From positions 124,001 to 188,000 of the forward strand of contig CAITEP010000010.1 of the NCBI GenBank assembly GCA_903891475.1: DNA of 64,000 nt. Direction: 5' to 3'. This DNA is from an uncultured Mucilaginibacter sp. Its GTDB lineage: Bacteria > Bacteroidota > Bacteroidia > Sphingobacteriales > Sphingobacteriaceae. Positions within the stretch are counted from its first letter, which is position 1. Each line of letters opens with the position of its first letter. Below the pieces are notes generated by a model. It was not told the origin of the DNA. It saw only the letters and a program-made list of their open reading frames with translations, and did no database searches. The translations under genes were made by a program, and so were the position numbers. Positions 25,572 through 33,554 of the stretch are shown here, in pieces.

Positions 25572-27436
25572 TAGGCGTTATTTAACTCCGTTAACTCAAT
25601 CCATCTAAAGCTTTTTTCATCAAGCGTACTGTTTAGTTTGCTAATGGCTGCTAATAGCAAGTCTAATTCAGCAGGGTTTATACCTGTTTTGTTCAGCTTT
25701 TCTGTGTTGAGTGCTATTTCTTTTTCTATTTGCGCTATCTCTTTTTCAAGGGTTTCAAGTTCCTTGGCCTCTTTAAAGTTTAGCTTTCCCTTTTTAACCT
25801 CCTTTGGTTTTGGTGACTCAGTGGGAACACTCTTCTTTGCTAGTTGCTTGCTCTCCTCCAATTCAACACGGTATGATGAATAATTGCCATTATATATTTT
25901 GACCTTCCCGTTGCCTTCCATAATGAATAATTGGTCGGTTAGCTTGTCAAGCAAGTACCTGTCGTGTGATACCATCATCAATATGCCAGAGTAATTTGTT
26001 AAAAATTCCTCCAATACGTTCAGGGTATCAATATCCAAATCATTGGTTGGCTCATCCAAAATTAAAAAGTTTGGGTTCTTCATCAGGATGCTCATCAACT
26101 GCAAACGCTTTTTCTCGCCACCACTTAGTTTTGATATAAAACCATATTGTTTGGCTGGTGGAAATAAGAACAAAGTCAACAAAGCAGATGCCGAAATCAT
26201 TTTCCCATCTGCCATGGTGATAAATTCAGCCACATTTTTTACAATATCAATTACGCGCTCATCTTCCTTAAACACAATGCCCGATTGGTGGAAGTAGCCA
26301 ATAACCGTTGTTTCTCCCCTATCAATCGTGCCTTTATCGGGTTGCAAGCTACCTGTTATTAGGTTTAATAAGGTGGATTTGCCAGTACCGTTTTTGCCAG
26401 CCAAACCAATACGATCTCCTTTTTTAAATACATAGCTAAAGTCTTCTATAAATGTTTGTCCGTTAAAGCCTTTATAAAGATGGTTCATCTCCATTATTTT
26501 GTTGCCTTGCCTTGCGGTTTTAACACTCAGTTCCACTTTTTGATTCGGACCACCATTCTTTGTTTTCTCTTCCAAATCGTAATACGCGTCAATTCTGGCT
26601 TTTGATTTTGTACCCCTGGCTTGTGGTTGTCGCCTCATCCACTCCAATTCTTTCCTTAGCAGGTTGGAATTTTTCTGAAAAGCGGCCTCGTCTGCACTTT
26701 CCCTTTCTGCTTTTTTCTCTAGATAATAACCATAGGAGCCATTATAAGGAACAATCTTTCCCCTATCAATCTCTAATATCTCATTACAAACATTATCTAA
26801 AAAGTACCTATCATGCGTAACCATCAGGATTGTTTTTGAGCCATCGGTCAATAGTTTCTCCAACCATTCAATGGTATCAATGTCTAAGTGGTTAGTAGGC
26901 TCATCCAGTATATATAAATCAGGGTCTTCAATGAGTAGCTTGGCTAAGGCAAGGCGCTTTTTCTGCCCTCCCGACAGGGTTTTTATAGGTTGATTTAGAT
27001 GGTGTATATCTAACCTTCCTAAAATGGTTTTAATTTTATACTCATATTCCCAGGCATTGATATTGCTCATCTCTTCCATTACCTGCTCAATTGCCTTGGC
27101 ATTATCAGTATCATTTTCTAGCAATTCCTCATACTTGCGAATGAGTTGTTGTTGAATATCATCGGCATGGAAGATGTAGTCGCTTATGGTAACGGCGTCT
27201 TTAAAACCGGGGTCTTGCTCAAGGTATCCAAGGTTAAGGTCCTTACTTTGTACTACCTTCCCTTCAATTGGTTTTATGCTGCCAGCTAAAAGCTTTAATA
27301 AGGTTGATTTTCCGGCACCATTAATGCCAACTAAGGCAACCCGGCGACCGCGGTTTATGCCAATGGTTACATTTTTAAACAACCAATTATCATGGAAAGA
27401 ATGACCGAGATTCTCGGCAGATAGATAAGTACTCAC
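25571..27436 (-). CDS. ABC-F family ATPase, Uup-like
   Basis: A 621-residue protein with two ABC domains and no membrane segment. Walker A sites are GINGAGKST near 37 and GKNGTGKST near 350; signatures LSGGQKKRLALAKLL and LSGGEKKRLQLMSIL; Walker B sites LYILDEPTNHLDI and FLILDEPTNDLDI. The linker has MRRQPQARGTKSKARIDAYY, which resembles the Uup/YfmR group, and a C-terminal coiled coil occupies about 530-621. Such proteins act on ribosomes or on branched DNA. One base is shared with the start of the membrane-protein gene downstream. Confidence 0.93.
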   Translation of the reverse strand: MSTYLSAENLGHSFHDNWLFKNVTIGINRGRRVALVGINGAGKSTLLKLLAGSIKPIEGKVVQSKDLNLGYLEQDPGFKDAVTISDYIFHADDIQQQLIRKYEELLENDTDNAKAIEQVMEEMSNINAWEYEYKIKTILGRLDIHHLNQPIKTLSGGQKKRLALAKLLIEDPDLYILDEPTNHLDIDTIEWLEKLLTDGSKTILMVTHDRYFLDNVCNEILEIDRGKIVPYNGSYGYYLEKKAERESADEAAFQKNSNLLRKELEWMRRQPQARGTKSKARIDAYYDLEEKTKNGGPNQKVELSVKTARQGNKIMEMNHLYKGFNGQTFIEDFSYVFKKGDRIGLAGKNGTGKSTLLNLITGSLQPDKGTIDRGETTVIGYFHQSGIVFKEDERVIDIVKNVAEFITMADGKMISASALLTLFLFPPAKQYGFISKLSGGEKKRLQLMSILMKNPNFLILDEPTNDLDIDTLNVLEEFLTNYSGILMMVSHDRYLLDKLTDQLFIMEGNGKVKIYNGNYSSYRVELEESKQLAKKSVPTESPKPKEVKKGKLNFKEAKELETLEKEIAQIEKEIALNTEKLNKTGINPAELDLLLAAISKLNSTLDEKSFRWIELTELNNA

Positions 27437-27442
27437 GTTATG

Positions 27443-28090
27443 TTATATAATTTTATCCGAAGGGTAAATAAATATACCTTTCTCTGTTTTTAATGAATTT
27501 TTAAACATGGTCATGGCCACAGTTTTGGCGGCAATGCTCCTGTATTTTTTCAGTTTGCCAATTAATAATGGGTTGATGAAATTCATGATAATAATGAATG
27601 CCTTTTCCCCAACCCTCTTTTCTTTCCTATCACCAATTAACAGCGATGGTTGATAAATATGTAAGCAAGGCAAGCCAACTAATTTTATAGCATCTTCTGT
27701 CTCACCTTTCATTTTTGAATAAAAGTTGGCGGAGTCCTTATTAGCGCCCAAGGCCGATACCAAGTGATATTGTTCCATGCCATTTGCCAAAGCCATTTCC
27801 GCAAGTTGTAATGGATAATCAAAATCTACTTTAGCATAATCATCCAACTTGGGTGTTTTTTTTCGAGTGGAACCTAAACAACAAAATAAGGCATGGCCTG
27901 AAATTTGACTTGAGTATTTGCCCAACTCATCAAAATTTACCTCCAATTGCGTTAATTTAGGATGGTGAAAGGGTAGCTTTTTTCTTACTAAAACAAGCAC
28001 CTCATTATAGTCAGATTGTTGAAGTAAAATTTCTAATAACGCGCTGCCTATTAGTCCGCTTGCGCCCGCTAAAATTGCTTTATTCGCCAT
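27443..28090 (-). CDS. NAD(P)-binding oxidoreductase, HTATIP2/NmrA-like Rossmann protein
   Basis: A 215-residue Rossmann-fold protein. The dinucleotide site is AILAGASGLIGSALLEILL at 5-23. CCLGSTRKKTPKLDDYAKVDFDY near 70-92 and HLVSALGANKDSANFYSKMKGETE near 107-130, with YxxxK, are typical of the short atypical SDRs related to human TIP30/HTATIP2. It probably binds NADPH; the substrate is unknown. It lies six bases upstream of the ABC-F gene on the same strand, so they may share a transcript. Confidence 0.85.
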   Translation of the reverse strand: MANKAILAGASGLIGSALLEILLQQSDYNEVLVLVRKKLPFHHPKLTQLEVNFDELGKYSSQISGHALFCCLGSTRKKTPKLDDYAKVDFDYPLQLAEMALANGMEQYHLVSALGANKDSANFYSKMKGETEDAIKLVGLPCLHIYQPSLLIGDRKEKRVGEKAFIIIMNFINPLLIGKLKKYRSIAAKTVAMTMFKNSLKTEKGIFIYPSDKII

Positions 28091-28204
28091 TAAATAAATT
28101 TTTACAAAAGTACATATAAAAATAAAGTGCTGGTTTATGATGGAGGCTATGTTATTTGTCCTTTACTTTAATAAAGCTGTATAATTATAGTTATTTAAAA
28201 ACAA

Positions 28205-28247
28205 GCAATAAAAAAGCCTAAGTGTTTAATTTACAAACACTTAGGCT
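28205..28247 (-). terminator. Intrinsic terminator for the glutathione-peroxidase-family gene
   Basis: A perfect 13-base-pair stem (28215-28227 with 28235-28247) and a 7-base loop. Read on the minus strand, the stem is followed by TTTTTATTGC, a U-tract. It lies 18 bases after the stop of the gene at 28266-28775. Confidence 0.85.
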
Positions 28248-28265
28248 ATAAGAAATATTATGCTA

Positions 28266-28775
28266 TTATAAATATTTTGTTAATTCGGGAGATAATGGCG
28301 TAGTAGCCGAACGGAAACGATGAATTAGATTGCCATTCTCGTCAATCAAAAACTTTTCAAAGTTCCATTTAATTTCTCCTGTAAAGTCAGGGTTTGGTGC
28401 TTCCGTCAGATACTTGAATAGCGGATAAATATCATCCCCCTTAACACTTACCTTTTCGCTTAGCGGGAAGGTAACACCATAATTTTTCTGACAAAAAGTT
28501 TTAATTTCTGAATTAGCGCCAGGCTCTTGTTGTCCGAAATTATTTGCCGGAAAGCCAACAATAACCAATTTGTCTTTGTACAAATCAGCAAGTTTCTGTA
28601 ATTCAGCATATTGTGGTGTGTAACCACATTTTGAAGCGGTGTTTACCACCAGCACCTTTTTGCCTTTATACTGTGCCAAAGAAAAATCTTTGCCATCAAT
28701 ATTTTTTAATTTAAAATCGTAGACTGATTTGGGAGCAAACATAAGCAGACCAATAATTAAAGCGATTATTTTCAT
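28266..28775 (-). CDS. Glutathione peroxidase family thiol peroxidase
   Basis: A 169-residue protein. A hydrophobic N-terminus (KIIALIIGLLMFAPKS) suggests export. The peroxidatic Cys50 is in VVNTASKCGYTPQ, Gln82 in GFPANNFGQQEPG, and Trp137-Asn138 in KWNFEKF complete the active site. A further cysteine near 95 (IKTFCQKN) is in the place of the resolving cysteine of thioredoxin-dependent family members, so thioredoxin is a likelier reductant than glutathione. It reduces peroxides. It has its own terminator at 28205-28247 and follows ybeY by 39 bases. Confidence 0.93.
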   Translation of the reverse strand: MKIIALIIGLLMFAPKSVYDFKLKNIDGKDFSLAQYKGKKVLVVNTASKCGYTPQYAELQKLADLYKDKLVIVGFPANNFGQQEPGANSEIKTFCQKNYGVTFPLSEKVSVKGDDIYPLFKYLTEAPNPDFTGEIKWNFEKFLIDENGNLIHRFRSATTPLSPELTKYL

Positions 28776-28814
28776 GGATTTAAATTTATTTTCAAAATTA
28801 TATTCATGTTAAAG

Positions 28815-29246
28815 TTATTGATTTAAAAGGCGTTGCTGCAAATAGAAATCTTCTTTTAGTGTCATTTTTTTCTTATCGGCAACAGTTTTGTCTTTATAGC
28901 CCAATAAGTGTAGCACACCATGTATTATCACGCGGTGCATTTCGTCGGTTTCGGTTATGTTAAATTGTGAAGCATTTTCACGCACACGTTCCACCGAAAT
29001 AAAAATATCGCCCAAAACCAAACCCTCATCCTCCGAATTATCGAAAGTGATGATATCAGTAAATGTATCATGGTTCAAATATTGCTGGTTTATTTGCAAT
29101 AAATAATTATCAGAGCAAAAGATAAAGGATAGGGTTTTAAGTTTATAACCTTCGGCAGCAATCGTGTTAACAATCCACGCCCTAACAATAGCTTTTTGTT
29201 TTAATTTATAATGAATATCCTCTTCAAAAAATGAAATAGAAGGCAT
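28815..29246 (-). CDS. ybeY: Endoribonuclease YbeY (rRNA maturation factor)
   Basis: A 143-residue protein. The metal motif is HGVLHLLGYKD near 113-123. In E. coli YbeY the third zinc ligand is a histidine at the position where this protein has Asp, a change I recall as common in this phylum. Upstream, ILQINQQYLNHDTFTDIITFD holds the conserved ThxTDVLSF-like segment in its local form (DTFTDIITFD). YbeY trims the 3' end of 16S rRNA and serves ribosome quality control. Its ATG shares one base with the end of the RsbW-like gene. Confidence 0.93.
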   Translation of the reverse strand: MPSISFFEEDIHYKLKQKAIVRAWIVNTIAAEGYKLKTLSFIFCSDNYLLQINQQYLNHDTFTDIITFDNSEDEGLVLGDIFISVERVRENASQFNITETDEMHRVIIHGVLHLLGYKDKTVADKKKMTLKEDFYLQQRLLNQ

Positions 29247-29668
29247 TATATCTTAAAATGAAGTTCAACTTCGTTCCCTTGGGCATTAAAAACGCATTGG
29301 TCCGCCAGTTGTTTTAATATAAAAACACCACGTCCGGTATAATTTTCAATATTTTCTTGTGCGGTAGGGTCGGGTAAACTTAAATAATTAAACCCCTCAC
29401 CTTCGTCCTTAATGGTCCAAATAGCTCTTTTTGCGTCTATTTCAACATTTATATATACCTTTTTATGCGGGTCGCATTTATTACCATGAATTATAGCATT
29501 AATAGTGGCTTCATTTAGGCATATCATCATGTTAGCGAAGGTATCGTCGCTAAATTTGTATTTATCGGCAAGCTCTTCTATTAAATTTTCAACAAGTGCC
29601 ACATTCTCCGGATTTGAATCGAGCTGCAATGTATAAAGTTTGCTTGTTTCAAGTTTCATTAAGTCCAT
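29246..29668 (-). CDS. RsbW-like ATP-binding protein (anti-sigma factor/serine kinase fold)
   Basis: A 140-residue GHKL/HATPase_c_2 protein. The N box is LNEATINAIIHGN near 46-58, the G1 box DEGEGF near 88 and the G2 box GRGVFILKQLADQ near 114. Stand-alone proteins of this type either hold a sigma factor or phosphorylate an STAS antagonist. No sigma factor or STAS gene is near, so the partner is unknown. It sits between the DUF4175 gene (one-base gap) and ybeY (one-base overlap), which is a tight three-gene operon. Confidence 0.9.
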   Translation of the reverse strand: MDLMKLETSKLYTLQLDSNPENVALVENLIEELADKYKFSDDTFANMMICLNEATINAIIHGNKCDPHKKVYINVEIDAKRAIWTIKDEGEGFNYLSLPDPTAQENIENYTGRGVFILKQLADQCVFNAQGNEVELHFKI

Positions 29669-29669
29669 A

Positions 29670-32600
29670 TTATTTTATTTTGAAAAAATCAAAATACGAT
29701 TTTATTTTGGTTTTATAGTATAAATTTAAATTAAGAGGAATAGTTTTCACTTGTTCTGTTTGAGTGTTTTTTAATGCCTCAAACTGTTTTAATGCGTTTA
29801 TATATCCCGGTGGTAAATCTTTACCGGCATTACTCTCTCTCTTTTGGTCTTGGTCTCTCTCTTGTTCCGCTTTTTCGGCCTCTAATAATCTTGTTTTAAT
29901 TTCTTCTTGACGTTTTATTAATTCGCTATTTATCTTTCTGTTTACGATATCTCGCTCATTTTGTTCCATTTGCTGCGATATTTTATCCAAATTACCTAGC
30001 TTTCCTCGTCCGTCTTTGTTATCCTCTTTGTTTATTTTTTGTAGGGCTTCCCTTATCTGTTGTTGTTCCCTCGCTAATTTAGCTAATTGTTCGCTATTTA
30101 CGGAATTTTTATTTTCACTTTGTCCTTTTTGGCTATTCCCGCTTTGTTGCATTTGTTCCCGGGCTTTTTGCATGTTTTCATTCAGCTGCTGTTGCATTTT
30201 TGCCAGTTGCGATATGCTTTGTTGTTTGCCTTTACCCTTACCTGCCTTGCCCTTATTCATTTGGTTTTGCAATTTATCAAGTACCTCATTCAGCATCAAG
30301 GCTAAATTATTCATGGAGGTCATAGCTGTTTGCTGATATCTATTTGCTTCAGGCGTGTGCCTTTCGCCAAGGTTTTCAAGTGCAAGGTCAATATTTGAAT
30401 TGATGCCATTAATTTCTTTATTTATTGTGGTTTGTATTTGCGGAACCCGTTTGCTTAAGGCGGTTAAACTGTCTTCGGCTGTTTTAAGGTTATCCTTTAT
30501 GTTTTTTTGGCTTTGAGCCAAAGTAATATAATTAGGGTCGGCAGTATTGGTGCCTTTTAAAGCCAGCATTACCTTTTCTTGCTCAAACGAGCTGTTTACC
30601 AGGTTTTTCAGGAGCTCTCTAAGTTCGCGTGCGTTCACAAGGTTTTCTGCCTCTTCTCCCTCCTGTTCGTTTTGCTTAAGTTTTTGGGCAAGCTGTTTTA
30701 GTTCGTTTGCCGCCTCTTGCTGTTGTTTAGCTGCTTTTGAGGGTTTATTTTTGCTAAGATCTTCCGAGCTGTTTTGCATTTTCTGCTCAATACTCTGCAT
30801 TTCCATTTCAGGGTTTTCAAAATCTTGCTTTTTCCCGTTTTGCTCGTTTTCTTTTTGTAAGTCCTTTAGTGAGTTTTTAAGCGAATTAAAATCCAAGTTT
30901 ATTCTCTGTTGTTCTTTTTGTAATGATTCAATTTGCGATGTGGGATTTTTTGCTTCGTCTGCTATTTTTTGTTGCCCTTCTGATAGTTGATCAATTTGAT
31001 TTATTTTTTCATTCAACTTTTGTTCAAAAGCAAGCTTTTTGTAAAGATCAAGCATTCGGTCGAGCTCTTTTTTTAATGACTTATTGTCTGTTTGCATTTT
31101 CGACAATTCATCTCTTGTGCTTTCTTTTTGCCCTTGCTCTAATAAAGCCTGTAGCTTTTGAATCAGTTCGTTTGTTTTTGGGTCGAGTACGTTGCTCAAC
31201 AAATCATCAATTTGTTGTTGCTTTTCCTTTAACCCTTTATCAATTTGTTGATTTTCCTGCCTGTTGTATAGGTTTTTCTTGTTTTCGTTTTGAATTTCCT
31301 TTACCAAATCATTCAACTCCGTTCTTTTTTGTAAAAGATCTTCTACTTGTTTTTTCTCATCAAAGGTTAAATTGCTTTTGTTCAATAAATCTTGGTTTAG
31401 CTTTTGTGTTTCTCGTTCAAGCTGGGAAGCAAGTTTTACAGCCGATTCTATTTTTTGCCTCACCGCTTGTGTTCCGGCATTCAATACATTATCCAAAGCC
31501 TTCGCGTCGGGGATATTAATGGTTTTAATGGGTGTCCTTGCTTTTTTTGGGCCATTTACACCGTCATTATCAGCAACTTCAAAAAAGTACGAAACCTGTT
31601 CACCCCCTTTAAGGCCGAGAGATTTAATATTCCAATAGTAAAAAAATCCGGCAATTGTTTGTGAAAGATTGGCGTTGACAGGGATTGATACAGAACGGTT
31701 GCTTGCTTTTGTATTTGTTCCGGGCCCACTTATTTGGTAATGGAAAGTTAATGATGTAAATCCATGATCGTCTTGTATGTTCCCATTAAAGTATAAGGCA
31801 TTCATGCTTATTGAGTCTGGCTTTTCGCTTGCCGAAATTATTGGGGCCTCATCTGGAATAATGTTTATTTTATAGGTAGCCGAATCAGACCTATTGGTTT
31901 GCTCGTTAACGGGTATCAGCGAAAAAACAGAATTAGCCAAAATTCTTTTTTCAAATTGGAATAAATCAGTCCCCGTCTCATCTAATACAGTTTTGTCGCC
32001 ATTAATGCTAAACAATAATTGGTTGGCATTTTGCGTGTGTAATAACCATTTAACCATCGACCCTTCTGGTATTGTTAAATCTCCAGCATTATTTATAATT
32101 TCCGCTTTCTTGTGTAAGTAAAGGGGATAGGTTAAAGCTACATCAAAATGTAATAAAATTGGTTTGGTTTTTACTTTAATTTCGTAGTTTTTAGAGCTAA
32201 AACCGTTTGCTAAAAATTTAAAACGAACATTTTGTTGCTGATTGTTAAACACATAAAAAAAATGTGTTAGGTTTACCTTATCTAACTTAAAAGTACTGTT
32301 ATTGGTTTCAATATAAACGTTTTCTGGCAAGTGATTACCTACCAACTTTAATTGTAGCTTGAAATCATCGCCTTGCAAAACACTTAACTGCTGGTTTTCA
32401 ACAATAAATTTAAATGGCGCCATTGGCTCAAAATATTCATTGTGCTTTATAAGCCTTTTGGTGCTTTCTTTTAAAATGGCAGGAGCAATTAAAGCTATAA
32501 GTAATAAGATAATTAATGGAAAAAAAGCCCATTTAAGATACTTTATATTCTCTTTTAGGTTGATAGCACTTTTAAAGCCGGTAGGCTTTAAAAGTGTAAT

Positions 32601-33014
32601 TTTTTGATTGATACTGGCTTCAATAAGTACACGATGCTCAGGGCTATTTTCAATCAAATTTTTAAGTTGTAAAGTGTTTAATAGTTTATCATTAACTGCT
32701 GTTATTTGCTTGCCAATAATTACAGAAGCTTCCTCTCTGCTCAGCGGCTTTTTGAGCTTAAAAATTGCAAGCAATGATGGGATTATTAAGCCACAGAACA
32801 GCGATATGTTGAGTAGAATAAAGAAGTAAAACAAAAATGTACGGAATGCGATATTAAAATTCCCAAAATACTCGGAAACAGCAATTATTAAATAGGCCGA
32901 AAACAACCAGGCACTTAAAAAAATAACACCCTTTAAAATGGTATTAAAATAGTATTTACGAATAAAAACATCTATTTGCTCCAGAAGCTGGTCATAATTT
33001 TCCGTAGTTTTCAT
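29670..33014 (-). CDS. DUF4175 family giant envelope protein with Gln-rich coiled coil
   Basis: An 1114-residue protein. Two membrane segments near 25-90 and a third near 160-180 (WAFFPLIILLLIALIAPAIL) anchor it. A periplasmic beta-rich part runs to about 510. From about 515 to 1075 almost everything is glutamine-, lysine- and asparagine-rich coiled coil, with long runs of QQ and QK. The family is lineage-specific in Bacteroidota and its function is not established; shape suggests a scaffold in the envelope. Overlap-level packing with the RsbW-like ATPase and ybeY shows one operon. Long open frames on the opposite strand are a by-product of its biased codons. Confidence 0.85.
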   Translation of the reverse strand: MKTTENYDQLLEQIDVFIRKYYFNTILKGVIFLSAWLFSAYLIIAVSEYFGNFNIAFRTFLFYFFILLNISLFCGLIIPSLLAIFKLKKPLSREEASVIIGKQITAVNDKLLNTLQLKNLIENSPEHRVLIEASINQKITLLKPTGFKSAINLKENIKYLKWAFFPLIILLLIALIAPAILKESTKRLIKHNEYFEPMAPFKFIVENQQLSVLQGDDFKLQLKLVGNHLPENVYIETNNSTFKLDKVNLTHFFYVFNNQQQNVRFKFLANGFSSKNYEIKVKTKPILLHFDVALTYPLYLHKKAEIINNAGDLTIPEGSMVKWLLHTQNANQLLFSINGDKTVLDETGTDLFQFEKRILANSVFSLIPVNEQTNRSDSATYKINIIPDEAPIISASEKPDSISMNALYFNGNIQDDHGFTSLTFHYQISGPGTNTKASNRSVSIPVNANLSQTIAGFFYYWNIKSLGLKGGEQVSYFFEVADNDGVNGPKKARTPIKTINIPDAKALDNVLNAGTQAVRQKIESAVKLASQLERETQKLNQDLLNKSNLTFDEKKQVEDLLQKRTELNDLVKEIQNENKKNLYNRQENQQIDKGLKEKQQQIDDLLSNVLDPKTNELIQKLQALLEQGQKESTRDELSKMQTDNKSLKKELDRMLDLYKKLAFEQKLNEKINQIDQLSEGQQKIADEAKNPTSQIESLQKEQQRINLDFNSLKNSLKDLQKENEQNGKKQDFENPEMEMQSIEQKMQNSSEDLSKNKPSKAAKQQQEAANELKQLAQKLKQNEQEGEEAENLVNARELRELLKNLVNSSFEQEKVMLALKGTNTADPNYITLAQSQKNIKDNLKTAEDSLTALSKRVPQIQTTINKEINGINSNIDLALENLGERHTPEANRYQQTAMTSMNNLALMLNEVLDKLQNQMNKGKAGKGKGKQQSISQLAKMQQQLNENMQKAREQMQQSGNSQKGQSENKNSVNSEQLAKLAREQQQIREALQKINKEDNKDGRGKLGNLDKISQQMEQNERDIVNRKINSELIKRQEEIKTRLLEAEKAEQERDQDQKRESNAGKDLPPGYINALKQFEALKNTQTEQVKTIPLNLNLYYKTKIKSYFDFFKIK

Positions 33015-33554
33015 AGATAGGGTTAGAAATCAGTGTAATTGTTGGCGCAATTCAAAAATAGTTTATTTTTATCAAAAACACCTTAAAGCTGCTATAAATA
33101 TGATATTGTGGAAACGTAAAAGACAAAACCTACTGATATTAAAAAGCTAATTAATAAGTATTTTAACTACTTAAAGCTCCAAATATTTAAAAAACAGCAA
33201 ATTTTAAATCATTAGACGGAATAACCAATTGTATTTGTTTTAATAGTTTAAAAAAAACGATTAACTTAATAATTTACGCGGTTGAAATAATAAACAAGAG
33301 GAATACGTTTATTAGCTTAGTGCTTTTATTAGCAACCAAAACATATAATTTGTTGATATTGCACAGCGTAATTTACCCATTACTGTAAAAAAACAAATAA
33401 TTTAAAAGAATGTTTAATGAATAATTACAAACAATATTGTAACATTGTTATTTATAATATGGTGGCATTTAGCTATCTTTTTTATTATTAAAAAATAACA
33501 TAAGACCAAATATTGATGTTTTATTATTCTCCCCAATTAAAGACTGTGAAAGAT
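33015..33554. other. AT-rich divergent intergenic region
   Basis: About 540 bases between the DUF4175 operon and the S41 protease gene, and AT-rich throughout. A box TATTTTTG (minus strand, 33053-33060) fits the -7 consensus upstream of the DUF4175 gene but has no partner at the right distance. A short palindrome ACAATATTGT lies near 33432. I see no gene or terminator. Confidence 0.45.

Noticed and set aside
30016..31519. Several Phe/Cys-rich plus-strand frames
   Set aside because: They are antisense to the Gln/Lys-rich coiled coil of the DUF4175 gene, whose codon bias removes stops on the other strand.
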